From Chryseobacterium sp. OV279 (GTDB lineage: Bacteria; Bacteroidota; Bacteroidia; Flavobacteriales; Weeksellaceae): DNA of 64,000 bases. A program made the position numbers and the translations under genes. How positions within the stretch are numbered: position 1 is the first letter of the stretch; each line of letters starts with the position of its first letter. Below the pieces are notes generated by a model. The model ran no database searches, was not told the origin of the DNA, and saw only the letters and a list, made by a program, of their open reading frames with translations. Where the stretch lies: assembly GCF_900128945.1 (NCBI RefSeq), contig NZ_FQUD01000001.1, positions 868,001 through 932,000 on the forward strand. Direction: 5' to 3'. Shown here one piece after another: positions 36,648-44,398 of this stretch.

Positions 36648-37682
36648 TTACTCTTCCGCCTTCAGAACCCCATTTTTTTGATATTTAGTTTGAAATCCCT
36701 GCTGATTTGCTAAAAATATGATTGTTGCGAAATTAATTTCTCCTTTTCGCGTTTCATAACAATTTATAAGAAAATTTGTGCAAACAATTTCATTGTATTT
36801 TTCTTTGTCTAATATACTTATTTTTTTGAAATATTTCAATCCAATATCAAATGTGAAGGTATTTGCTATTGCCATAGCAACTTGACACCAACTGTTATAA
36901 TCATTGGTTAAGCTTTTATCTTTTTTATACAAAAATCTAATAATATCAGACATAAACTTTCTATTAGAAGGTTTGTTTTTGTTTGCAGGATTATATAATG
37001 CATCTCTAGTATTAGAAAACTTTAATATTTGCTTATATTCTTTGCTGTTTTTCTGAAGTATTATATCATCATTATTAATTTCAAAAGCAGAATGATTTTC
37101 TTTTAAAACCATCTCTTTATCTGATGAAAGAAAACATAAACGTGTAATGTCACTTCCACTTTTATCAAGTTCAATACTAAAATTTTCCAAAAAATATTCT
37201 GACAGTTTTCTAAATGCACATTTGTGAAGATAGTCAATAGTTAAATCTTCCCTATTATCAATATTATACGAGATTGGAACAATCCCTTTAAAGCCATTAT
37301 TTGAAGGTGATTTCCAAAAAGAAAGTACAAAATCAATTGATAACAAATTCGATTTTATTTTTATCATTGAATCATTATCTAGTTTATCAATATCAATTGT
37401 AATTAATGGAATGTAGTGGGTTAAATTTGATAATAGTCTTTTTTTCTCAAATCTTCCACTAAAAGTGACAGCTGGTAACTTTTTTTTATTGTTATCATAG
37501 TACTCTTTATTTCCTGCTTGCAGTTGAGTTCGTAAATCCTCTATCTTGAAGTTAAGTTTTTGGCTTTTAATATATTGCAATATATTAATTATAGATACTT
37601 CAGATGTAATTTCCGACCAAGTATTTTCTTGTAAAGAAATTTTTGAACTAAGAAGATTTGTAATTGTTGGTATATTATTCAT
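36648..37682 (-). CDS. VirE N-terminal/BT4734-like PrimPol
   Basis: 344 residues. Archaeo-eukaryotic-primase-like domain with IPLITIDIDKLD (DxD, near residue 95), KSPSNNGFKGIVPI (near 124) and SGSDITRLCFLSSD (near 187), followed by a PriCT-2-like helical module (YNSWCQVAMAIANTFTF, near 275). Such proteins prime or extend DNA in Bacteroidota mobile elements. Its TAA stop (36648-36650) is exactly in frame with the downstream RT, with 30 open codons up to a GTG. Together they form an RT-PrimPol pair. It is divergent from the ParB-AAA gene. Confidence 0.8.
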   Translation of the reverse strand: MNNIPTITNLLSSKISLQENTWSEITSEVSIINILQYIKSQKLNFKIEDLRTQLQAGNKEYYDNNKKKLPAVTFSGRFEKKRLLSNLTHYIPLITIDIDKLDNDSMIKIKSNLLSIDFVLSFWKSPSNNGFKGIVPISYNIDNREDLTIDYLHKCAFRKLSEYFLENFSIELDKSGSDITRLCFLSSDKEMVLKENHSAFEINNDDIILQKNSKEYKQILKFSNTRDALYNPANKNKPSNRKFMSDIIRFLYKKDKSLTNDYNSWCQVAMAIANTFTFDIGLKYFKKISILDKEKYNEIVCTNFLINCYETRKGEINFATIIFLANQQGFQTKYQKNGVLKAEE

Positions 37683-37852
37683 AAAATAATCACTATTACA
37701 AATATAATCACTTTAGATTAAAAATTTTTTCCCTAATAATTTTGATGCTATCTTTGATCTACAAATAATTAAAATAACAAAACAATCATACTGTTCTTGC
37801 AATTGTATTGTTTGTACATACTTTAAATAGTTAAATTTAAAAAAAAACTTGA

Positions 37853-39976
37853 ATGGATAAATATATAAGCAAGCATATAGACAGATTAATGCTGGATCCA
37901 AATAATTATCGATTTATTGATAATAAGGATTATGTTCACGTATCAGACGATCAAATAAGTGAGAAAAGAATACAGGATAGATCTTTGAGTTTTTTGATAG
38001 GTAAAAATGAAGATAACATTTCTGATTTAGTTACCAGTTTTAAATCAAATGGAATTTTAAAATTAGATCCAATTCAGGTTAAGGAATTGCCTGATAATAA
38101 TTATTTAGTAATCGAGGGAAATAGAAGAACAGCGGCTTTAAAATATTTGTATGAACAGTACAAAAAGTCAAACGATGTAGGTAAGTTAACAGAGAGTGAT
38201 TTTAAAAGCGTGGAATTAGTGTTGATTTCAGAAGAGAGTCCCATACAGCATCTAATAACTATGGGATTACATCATATTAGTGGTAAAAAAAAATGGAGCC
38301 CTGTCAATCAAGCTCAACTAATTCAGGATCTGAAAATCAAACACAAACTAACAGAAGAAGAAATTTGTAATTCATTAGCGATTAATAAACATAATTTGAG
38401 AAGGAGTCTGCGTATTCTATCACTTATTGAAGGGTATAAACGTAGTGATTATGGTGACCAGTTTCAAACAAATATGTTTTCGGTTTTTGAAGAAGTTATT
38501 AAGAATGTGAAAATGAAAGCTTGGTTAGAATGGAACGATACAGAAATGCGTCCTACAAATTTAGAGAATGAAGAAAAATTATTTTCTTGGATATCTAAAG
38601 ATGAAAGTATAGAAGAAGATGAATTAGGAAATGAGCAACAAATCACTTTAGAGCCAATTATAACAAAAAGTCATGAAATCAGAGAACTTTCTAAATTCAT
38701 AAATGAGCCTAAAGCTGTCGAGCAAATGGAAGAGGCAAGAAGTATTGCTTTCGGTTTTGTTTTCAGTGATGCAGTAGGTGAGTCAAGGCTTCGCAATGCT
38801 TTGGAAACAATTCAAAAAGAAGTTAATTCTGCTTTTCAATTTAGTGAATTTATGAATCAATCCGATTATACAATAATTAGTAAACTCAGAAATAAACTAG
38901 ATAAATTACTACCGACTAATTCAAATATTGAATTAACAGAATCTCCTGCATCTATTTATTTTAATTCAGTTGAATCACATTTTAACTCAGTTAATATAAT
39001 TCAATATAGAAAATTACATAACATTCAAATAAGTAACTTAAGTAGAGTAAATATTTTTGCAGGTGGAAATAATACTGGGAAGACCTCACTGCTCGAGATT
39101 TTTTTCTTATTTACAAGACTTAATAGTTTTAAATCAGTTATCGATTTAGAAAGGTTCAGAGGAAGATTTTATCAAGATTTTCCAACAAAATGGTTTAACA
39201 AAATTTTTGTGGACAGCATAAATATACAAGCAGAATTTAACGATATTATGTGTTCTGTAAACATTATTAAAAAGGAAACCAATGAAGATATAGATAAAAG
39301 TCATTATCTAACTAGTATAGTTACAGATGCCAATGTAAATGGAGACAATTTCTCAAGTACAATTCATTTATTTGATAATAAAGATCCTGAATTTTATTAT
39401 GAAAAAAGCCAATTTTTATGTCAAGCCACATTCAGCAGCCCTTATAGATATGATGGACAACTCTTGAAGAGAGCTCACGCAAAGGCAGTACAAGAAAAAT
39501 ATTTTGATGAAATTATGCTTTTTATCAATGAAAATTTAGATAAAAATATTGAAAAAATTGAAATGATCAGTATAGATAACGAAAGCCGATTCATGGTAAG
39601 TTCTACAAATAACGACGTGGCTATTGATATCACAAAATATGGGGAAGGATTGCAGAGAGTATTTGAGATTGCTTTGCTAATGGGATATAGTAGAAATGGT
39701 GTAATCTGTATTGATGAATTAGATAGTGCAATACATAAAAACTTATTGGTTAAATTTACAGAGTTTATACAAAAATTAGCACAAAAATTTAATGTTCAGG
39801 TCTTTTTGTCGACTCATAGTAAGGAATGCATTGATGCATTTGTAGAAAACGGTTATCCTGATAATGAATTAATGGCTTATGCAATTACGGAAGAGGATGG
39901 TAAATTAGTTGCTAAATTTCTAGAAGGAAATAAATTAAAGCATTTAGTAGAAAGTATAAATATTGATATCAGGTAA
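37853..39976 (+). CDS. ParB-like domain fused to AAA ATPase
   Basis: 707 residues. The N-terminal ParB/Srx-like domain (about 1-200) carries LVIEGNRRTAALKYL (near 84-98), the ParB CTP-binding-type motif, and an HTH-like region (LTEEEICNSLAINKHNLRRS). After a helical middle, an ABC-type ATPase starts near 395: Walker A AGGNNTGKTSLLEIF (near 403-417), Walker B VICIDELDSAIHKN (near 617) and H-switch VFLSTHSKECIDAF. It lacks a nuclease domain, which the next gene supplies. The pair resembles a split OLD nuclease. Confidence 0.8.
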   Translation: MDKYISKHIDRLMLDPNNYRFIDNKDYVHVSDDQISEKRIQDRSLSFLIGKNEDNISDLVTSFKSNGILKLDPIQVKELPDNNYLVIEGNRRTAALKYLYEQYKKSNDVGKLTESDFKSVELVLISEESPIQHLITMGLHHISGKKKWSPVNQAQLIQDLKIKHKLTEEEICNSLAINKHNLRRSLRILSLIEGYKRSDYGDQFQTNMFSVFEEVIKNVKMKAWLEWNDTEMRPTNLENEEKLFSWISKDESIEEDELGNEQQITLEPIITKSHEIRELSKFINEPKAVEQMEEARSIAFGFVFSDAVGESRLRNALETIQKEVNSAFQFSEFMNQSDYTIISKLRNKLDKLLPTNSNIELTESPASIYFNSVESHFNSVNIIQYRKLHNIQISNLSRVNIFAGGNNTGKTSLLEIFFLFTRLNSFKSVIDLERFRGRFYQDFPTKWFNKIFVDSINIQAEFNDIMCSVNIIKKETNEDIDKSHYLTSIVTDANVNGDNFSSTIHLFDNKDPEFYYEKSQFLCQATFSSPYRYDGQLLKRAHAKAVQEKYFDEIMLFINENLDKNIEKIEMISIDNESRFMVSSTNNDVAIDITKYGEGLQRVFEIALLMGYSRNGVICIDELDSAIHKNLLVKFTEFIQKLAQKFNVQVFLSTHSKECIDAFVENGYPDNELMAYAITEEDGKLVAKFLEGNKLKHLVESINIDIR

Positions 39977-39977
39977 T

Positions 39978-40793
39978 ATGGCAACGCAAATACTAGCGAT
40001 ACTTTGTGAAGGTGTTCATGATGTTGAATTTTTATCGAAAATTTTAAGATTTAATGGTTTTAGTAGTAATGATAGTTCCAAGATAAAAGACTATCCCGCC
40101 CCGATTGCTCAATTACTTAAAACTGAAGCGACAAAAAGTAATGTTGACGACTTAAATTTGATGACTGTAAGACAGGTGCTTCTGCCTGGTAGCACAGTTA
40201 GAAAGGATAATAACTATCTTCTTATTTATGCGATGGGAGGTGATGAAAAAAAAACTATAAGGAAACAGTTATTATCAGACTTCCACATGCTTATTCCAAA
40301 GAAAGATGAAATAAGTTCTTTACCTAAAGATACAAATTTAGGGATTATTTATTTTTTAGATTCTGATGATAAAGGTATCTCTGAAAGAATTTCTAATTTA
40401 AATACCGAAATTAATGAGATTATAAATATTCAGCCGTTCAAGTCACATAAGGAAATCTATAATCATAACGGATTAAAATTAGGCGCTTTTATATTTACTG
40501 GTGCTGATAATGATACTGGAAAGTTAGAAGATATTTTAATGCCCTTGATGAAAAAAGATAATGAAGATATCTTTGAAAATGCAAACTCATATTTGAAAGA
40601 TCATTATAACGATGGTCGAAAAGTGCAAAAATATGATAATGATAAGTCAATTATAGGAGTTGTTGGACAACTTCAAATTTCGGGAGCCTCAAATACGGTC
40701 TGTATAAAAAAATCCGATTATCTCAATGATGTAAAGATTAAAGCTGATATAAAATGTATCGAAATAGTTGATTATATAAATTCTCTTTGCTAA
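39978..40793 (+). CDS. TOPRIM-like nuclease partner of the ParB-AAA protein
   Basis: 271 residues from the ATG at 39978, one base after the ParB-AAA stop. The N-terminus ILAILCEGVHDVEFLSKILR has the TOPRIM Glu and helix; LGIIYFLDSDDKG (near 110-122) supplies the D-x-D motif. This matches small TOPRIM/DUF3226-like proteins paired with AAA ATPases in anti-phage modules such as PARIS, where the ATPase holds or activates the nuclease. The tight coupling supports a complex. The exact family is not certain. Confidence 0.72.
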   Translation: MATQILAILCEGVHDVEFLSKILRFNGFSSNDSSKIKDYPAPIAQLLKTEATKSNVDDLNLMTVRQVLLPGSTVRKDNNYLLIYAMGGDEKKTIRKQLLSDFHMLIPKKDEISSLPKDTNLGIIYFLDSDDKGISERISNLNTEINEIINIQPFKSHKEIYNHNGLKLGAFIFTGADNDTGKLEDILMPLMKKDNEDIFENANSYLKDHYNDGRKVQKYDNDKSIIGVVGQLQISGASNTVCIKKSDYLNDVKIKADIKCIEIVDYINSLC

Positions 40794-40848
40794 ACGATAA
40801 AAAGTAAATTTTCACTATATATTTTTCGAAAATTATATTTATAAATCA

Positions 40849-40864
40849 GTATCCTATTTGTACC
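40849..40864. repeat. candidate attR
   Basis: GTATCCTATTTGTACC, 14 of 16 identical and same orientation as 21303-21318. It lies 55 bp after the last element gene. Confidence 0.4.
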
Positions 40865-40953
40865 ATAATTTTATAATTAATTGATTATCAAGTATAGTTA
40901 TTTTTGAAGAAGTTAAAATAAATAAGTGTAAGTAACTTTTACCTTTAATATAC

Positions 40954-40986
40954 AACCGCAGTAGACCTAGTTTACTGCGGTTTTTT
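40954..40986 (+). terminator. intrinsic terminator after the ParB-AAA/TOPRIM operon
   Basis: AACCGCAGTA (40954-40963) pairs with TACTGCGGTT (40973-40982), loop 9 nt, with a T-run overlapping its end. It closes the last element operon or, lying just outside the candidate attR, protects the chromosomal gene. Confidence 0.88.
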
Positions 40987-41110
40987 GTTGTGAATTATAT
41001 TCGTTATTTAAGGTAGATATATAGGATGCAACAGGATGATACTTTGATTATTGTTAAAAAATAGTCATGATAATTTAAGAATGAATAAATTATAATTTAG
41101 TTTTAATATG

Positions 41111-41118
41111 TATCTTTG
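41111..41118 (+). promoter_or_regulatory. TATCTTTG promoter box
   Basis: Matches TAnnTTTG and lies 127 nt before the ATG at 41245. A -33 TTG is not clear, so it is a candidate only. Confidence 0.4.
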
Positions 41119-41244
41119 TTTTTATTTAGAATAAATAAATATTGAAATAAAAAATAAAATGTATACCCTGTAAAACGGATATTGTATAATCTCAATCAAT
41201 TAATCCACGATACGTTTTGCAGCCTTATTAAAACTAAAAAAACT

Positions 41245-42357
41245 ATGGAAAAGCAAAGCAAAAGAATTGCAGCACTGGATTTAATCAAAGGGATGAGTGT
41301 CATCGGCATGATTATCATCCACACCTTACTTATTTACGCGAATGTGAAGTCGCAGTCGGAGACCGTTATCGGGAGTTTCATTGTCTTTCTCGGCAGAGGA
41401 ACTTCTATTTTCCTGATCTGTATGGGGATCACCTTTATGACGTCCAGTCATCAGAGTCTTAAAAGCTCAATAAAACGGAGCGGTTTACTTTTATTAGCTG
41501 CTTTTTTCATGAACTTTATGAAGTTCATTGTTCCGGCAGTTTTAGGTTTTGCTCCTGATCATTTTATTCAGAAATACGGATGGCACGGCCCGATAGAACA
41601 GCAGTATATGTATCTGGTCATGCTGGGAGATATTTTACAGTTAGCAGGGATTTCTTTACTGTTTGTCGGCTTTATCCGGGAGTATGTAAAAAATAAATAT
41701 GCTATTCTGGCGATAGGATTACTGATCGCACTGGTATCCAGAGAAGTTAGCGGAACTATTATTGATTATCCGGTGATCAATTATATCACAGATCTTTTTT
41801 TCAGCAATGATTATCCTGCTTATATCTATTTTCCGGTATTTCCCTGGATGTCTTTTATTATCATCGGAATGTTTTTTGGGAAATGGTTTCTGGAACTGAA
41901 CCACGACAGCAAGAAGTTATTCAGGAATATGCTGTATGTAGGATTGGTGTTCGTCGCTATTGGAGCTCCTTTGGTTTTCGGATTTGATGCCTATAATTAT
42001 AATGGTTTTTATCACATGGGACCCGGAGGTGTTATTTACTTTGCCGGATGGACACTGATTTTCCTGTGGATTATTTTCAGGCTCACCTTAAAAATGAAAG
42101 AAAATAAATTCACCAGCCTTTTAAAATACTGTAGCAGGAACCTGACTTCGATGTATATGATTCAATGGATTCTGATTTCCTGGGGAAAAGGAATTTTTGG
42201 ATACAGACAACACAGCATTGGATCCGTATTACTGTTGATCTTGCTTTACATGATTCTGACATTTTCAGTTCAAAAATTACTGGATCTCTTGAAAAAGAAA
42301 AAGCCGGTGATTGTTCTTGAACAGCCCATTTCAGTAGATGAAACCGTCCTGAAGTGA
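41245..42357 (+). CDS. heparan-alpha-glucosaminide N-acetyltransferase-like membrane protein
   Basis: 370 residues from the ATG at 41245 (the frame extends to a TTG at 41182 but that part is unlike the family). About ten TM helices. The N-terminus KRIAALDLIKGMSVIGMIIIH is the family signature; the His in this first helix is the acetyl acceptor in HGSNAT-type transporters/acetylases. It would transfer acetyl groups across the inner membrane to a glycan or similar. Substrate unknown. Single gene. Confidence 0.82.
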   Translation: MEKQSKRIAALDLIKGMSVIGMIIIHTLLIYANVKSQSETVIGSFIVFLGRGTSIFLICMGITFMTSSHQSLKSSIKRSGLLLLAAFFMNFMKFIVPAVLGFAPDHFIQKYGWHGPIEQQYMYLVMLGDILQLAGISLLFVGFIREYVKNKYAILAIGLLIALVSREVSGTIIDYPVINYITDLFFSNDYPAYIYFPVFPWMSFIIIGMFFGKWFLELNHDSKKLFRNMLYVGLVFVAIGAPLVFGFDAYNYNGFYHMGPGGVIYFAGWTLIFLWIIFRLTLKMKENKFTSLLKYCSRNLTSMYMIQWILISWGKGIFGYRQHSIGSVLLLILLYMILTFSVQKLLDLLKKKKPVIVLEQPISVDETVLK

Positions 42358-42487
42358 TCATTTAAAGAAAGCATAGAAGGAAAATGACGGTTATTGTTTT
42401 TTTTAATTGAATTAAATTATTTTCATATCATACAGGTTTGGCTTGTTTTATGTTATATTGATCAAACTAACTTAAAAAAAAGACAAT

Positions 42488-42820
42488 ATGAAAAAGAATG
42501 TATTGACCTTATTAGCGTTCGGTTTATTTGCAACAGCTGTTCATGCCCAGGAAACGGTAAAACAGGAAGCGAAAAATGTAGGCACTGCCATTGAAAAAGG
42601 GGCAAAAGCCACAGAAAAAGGAGTTAAAGATGGCGCTGACTGGGTTGGAGACAAAGCTAAAAAAGGAGCAACCGCTACAAAAAAAGGCGTTAAAAAAAGC
42701 ACCAAATGGGTAGGGAAAACAGCCACCAAAGGTGCGAAAAGCGTTAAAAAGACCGCTGTAAAAGGGGCAGATGCAGTTGCAGATGGTTATAAAGATGTAA
42801 AAGCAGATTTGAAAAAATAA
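42488..42820 (+). CDS. small secreted protein with three 22-residue Lys/Gly repeats
   Basis: 110 residues: signal peptide 1-20 (ends AVHAQ), then three 22-residue units at about 37-58, 59-80 and 81-102, starting KGAKATEK, KGATATKK and KGAKSVKK, with a Trp-Val-Gly in the first two. The 11-residue periodicity and Lys/Ala composition suggest an amphipathic helix as in LEA- or apolipoprotein-like proteins. Strongly basic. No named family recognised; possible roles are membrane or nucleic-acid binding in the periplasm. Confidence 0.78.
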   Translation: MKKNVLTLLAFGLFATAVHAQETVKQEAKNVGTAIEKGAKATEKGVKDGADWVGDKAKKGATATKKGVKKSTKWVGKTATKGAKSVKKTAVKGADAVADGYKDVKADLKK

Positions 42821-42840
42821 TTTTTCAGAAAATTATAATA

Positions 42841-42870
42841 AACGACTTCAATAATAGAGGTCGTTTTTTT
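42841..42870 (+). terminator. intrinsic terminator
   Basis: AACGACTTC (42841-42849) pairs with GAGGTCGTT (42857-42865), one G-T wobble, followed by T-run. Confidence 0.8.
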
Positions 42871-42926
42871 GTGTAAAGTTTCAACGTATTGATATTAAAA
42901 ACTTTGTATTGTGGTAGTAGGTCACA

Positions 42927-43277
42927 TTAATTAATCAGATGCTCCCAAACGTATCCTGTTTTCTTTTGGTACCGAACTTTTACCCAACTGCCTTTTCTAT
43001 TATCTATCGTATCATTTTGTACTTTTCGCTGAATGATTTCTATTTCCGAATGTAGAGGTGCAATGATTAGGATCTTTCCATTTTTAGAAGGGCTCTCTCT
43101 AATTGAAGCTCCACTTTTAGCTATTATTTTTGCCCGCACAGATAGGTTGTCCTTCGGCGGATTACTGCCAAGAAAACGGAATGCTACTATCAATATAACA
43201 AACGTAAGACCTGTAATCACCCAGTTCAATATTTTTAAATGAGTTCTGAGTGGTTTTAAACTTTCCCAATCTGCCAT
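42927..43277 (-). CDS. membrane-anchored SH3-like protein
   Basis: 116 residues. One TM helix (about 16-36) and a C-terminal bacterial SH3-like domain (about 45-115): AKIIAKSGASIRESPSKNGK, a strand around IAPLHSEIEII, and GSWVKVRYQKKTGYVWEHLI, the usual GWV-type ending. Such domains often bind cell wall or partners. It forms a two-gene unit with the zinc-ribbon protein upstream on the minus strand (1 nt gap). Confidence 0.78.
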   Translation of the reverse strand: MADWESLKPLRTHLKILNWVITGLTFVILIVAFRFLGSNPPKDNLSVRAKIIAKSGASIRESPSKNGKILIIAPLHSEIEIIQRKVQNDTIDNRKGSWVKVRYQKKTGYVWEHLIN

Positions 43278-43278
43278 T

Positions 43279-43503
43279 TTACTTTAAGAAAAAATAAATT
43301 AAACCAATTAAAAACAGGATGATCATATATTTTTTTGAAATCCTGTTTTTAAGCGCTGTCTTTTCCATGTCCAATGCACAGTCATTGCAAAGGAATCTTG
43401 GACCTGTATAGGTAACATCTGTATACCTGGATGACGAGTGGCCGGTGACGACATTTCTACGATGATAAGCTCCTGAACAACCACAATGATAACAATATGC
43501 CAT
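43279..43503 (-). CDS. small zinc-ribbon membrane protein
   Basis: 74 residues: CYHCGC at residues 4-9 and CNDC at about 39-42 give a zinc-ribbon-like pair, followed by a C-terminal TM helix (about 58-73). No known family. Its stop is one base from the start of the SH3-like gene, so they are co-expressed. Confidence 0.68.
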   Translation of the reverse strand: MAYCYHCGCSGAYHRRNVVTGHSSSRYTDVTYTGPRFLCNDCALDMEKTALKNRISKKYMIILFLIGLIYFFLK

Positions 43504-43683
43504 TGAATTTATTTTTTATTCAACAAATGATGAGTTAATTTCAAATATACATTTTTCTCCATCAATTATGGATAGAATGACATGAGATTTATATCTTTTG
43601 GAAGTAAGACATTGCAGCATAAGTAAAACATATCACAAGAAAAATTTCTAACTTCGTACAGGTAAACCTAAAACAAAATTTAA

Positions 43684-44202
43684 ATGAAATTTTTTAAAGT
43701 GATCCTTGTTGCCTCTTTATTCCTATCTCAGCTGAATGCTGCACAGGAAAAGGCAGATATAGAATTGAACAAAGCGCTTACTGAAGCTAAAGCTCAGAAG
43801 AAAAATGTTCTGCTTGTATTCCATGCTTCATGGTGCGGCTGGTGTAAACTGATGGAGAAAAATATGAACCTTCCCGAAACCAAACCCATCTTTGATAAGA
43901 AATTTGTAACCACTTACATCGATGTTCAGGAAAGAGGAGAAAAGAAAAAACTTGAAAATCCCGGAGGACAGGAGCTAATGAACAAGTACAAAGGAGAAAA
44001 TGCAGGACTTCCTTTCTGGCTGATCCTGAATCCAAAAGGAGAGGTACTTGCCGATTCTTTTGACAGTAAAGGAGACAATTTAGGATCTCCCGCAACGCCT
44101 GAAGAAGTTTCCACATTTATGGCTAAGCTGGAAAAAAGCTCAAAAATGAATAAAGAAGAACTTCTGACCATTCAGAAAGTATTTGTGAAAAAAGATAAAT
44201 AA
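43684..44202 (+). CDS. periplasmic thioredoxin-fold protein (CxxC)
   Basis: 172 residues with a signal peptide (1-19) and a thioredoxin-like domain: NVLLVFHASWCGWCKLMEKN with the CGWC active site near residue 56, and the cis-Pro in GLPFWLILNPKGE (near 109). It is of the DUF255/YyaL-type or thioredoxin-like periplasmic class and should handle disulfides. Single gene with its own terminator. Confidence 0.88.
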   Translation: MKFFKVILVASLFLSQLNAAQEKADIELNKALTEAKAQKKNVLLVFHASWCGWCKLMEKNMNLPETKPIFDKKFVTTYIDVQERGEKKKLENPGGQELMNKYKGENAGLPFWLILNPKGEVLADSFDSKGDNLGSPATPEEVSTFMAKLEKSSKMNKEELLTIQKVFVKKDK

Positions 44203-44206
44203 AAGA

Positions 44207-44241
44207 AACTCCCCGGATTGTATTGTCCGGGGAGTTTTTTA
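44207..44241 (+). terminator. thioredoxin-gene terminator
   Basis: AACTCCCCGGA (44207-44217) pairs with TCCGGGGAGTT (44226-44236), then T-run. Confidence 0.9.
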
Positions 44242-44244
44242 TTC

Positions 44245-44345
44245 AGATGAAAAGGTTAAAAGATTGGAAGCTGGAGGATGAAGTTACTATCGGCCAATAA
44301 TTATTCGTTTTAACTTCAATAACTTTCCTCTTCGAGCTTCTGACT
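44245..44345. repeat. degenerate intergenic repeat, copy C
   Basis: GATTGGAAGCTGGAGGATGAAG and, inverted, CTTCGAGCTTCTGACTTCC resemble the words found in the spacers at 11710 and 50820. No gene. Confidence 0.4.
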
Positions 44346-44398
44346 TCCTTCCATAATGATAAAATTGGAATGTCTTATCCCGAACCTAGGTTATCTTA

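Larger units (their letters stand above)
21303..40864. mobile_element. integrated mobilisable element (about 19.6 kb) carrying defence-like cargo
   Basis: Bounded by candidate attachment repeats at 21303-21318 and 40849-40864 and visibly richer in A+T than both flanks. The left end holds an excisionase-like protein and tyrosine integrase, followed by replication genes (primase-helicase, TOPRIM primase), an iteron-like spacer, an oriT-like spacer and a MobV relaxase. No type IV secretion genes are present, so it would be mobilised by another element. Cargo: OLD nuclease, sigma factor with dead Cas12f, XRE, HEPN, RT with PrimPol, ParB-AAA with TOPRIM. The gene content is solid evidence for a mobile element; the exact ends are inferred. 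Confidence 0.75.
40794..41244. other. spacer holding the right element boundary
   Basis: No gene. It contains the candidate attR (40849-40864), an intrinsic terminator (40954-40986) and a TATCTTTG promoter box (41111-41118). A frame from a TTG at 41182 is an upstream extension of the acetyltransferase-like gene and was not used. Confidence 0.6.
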
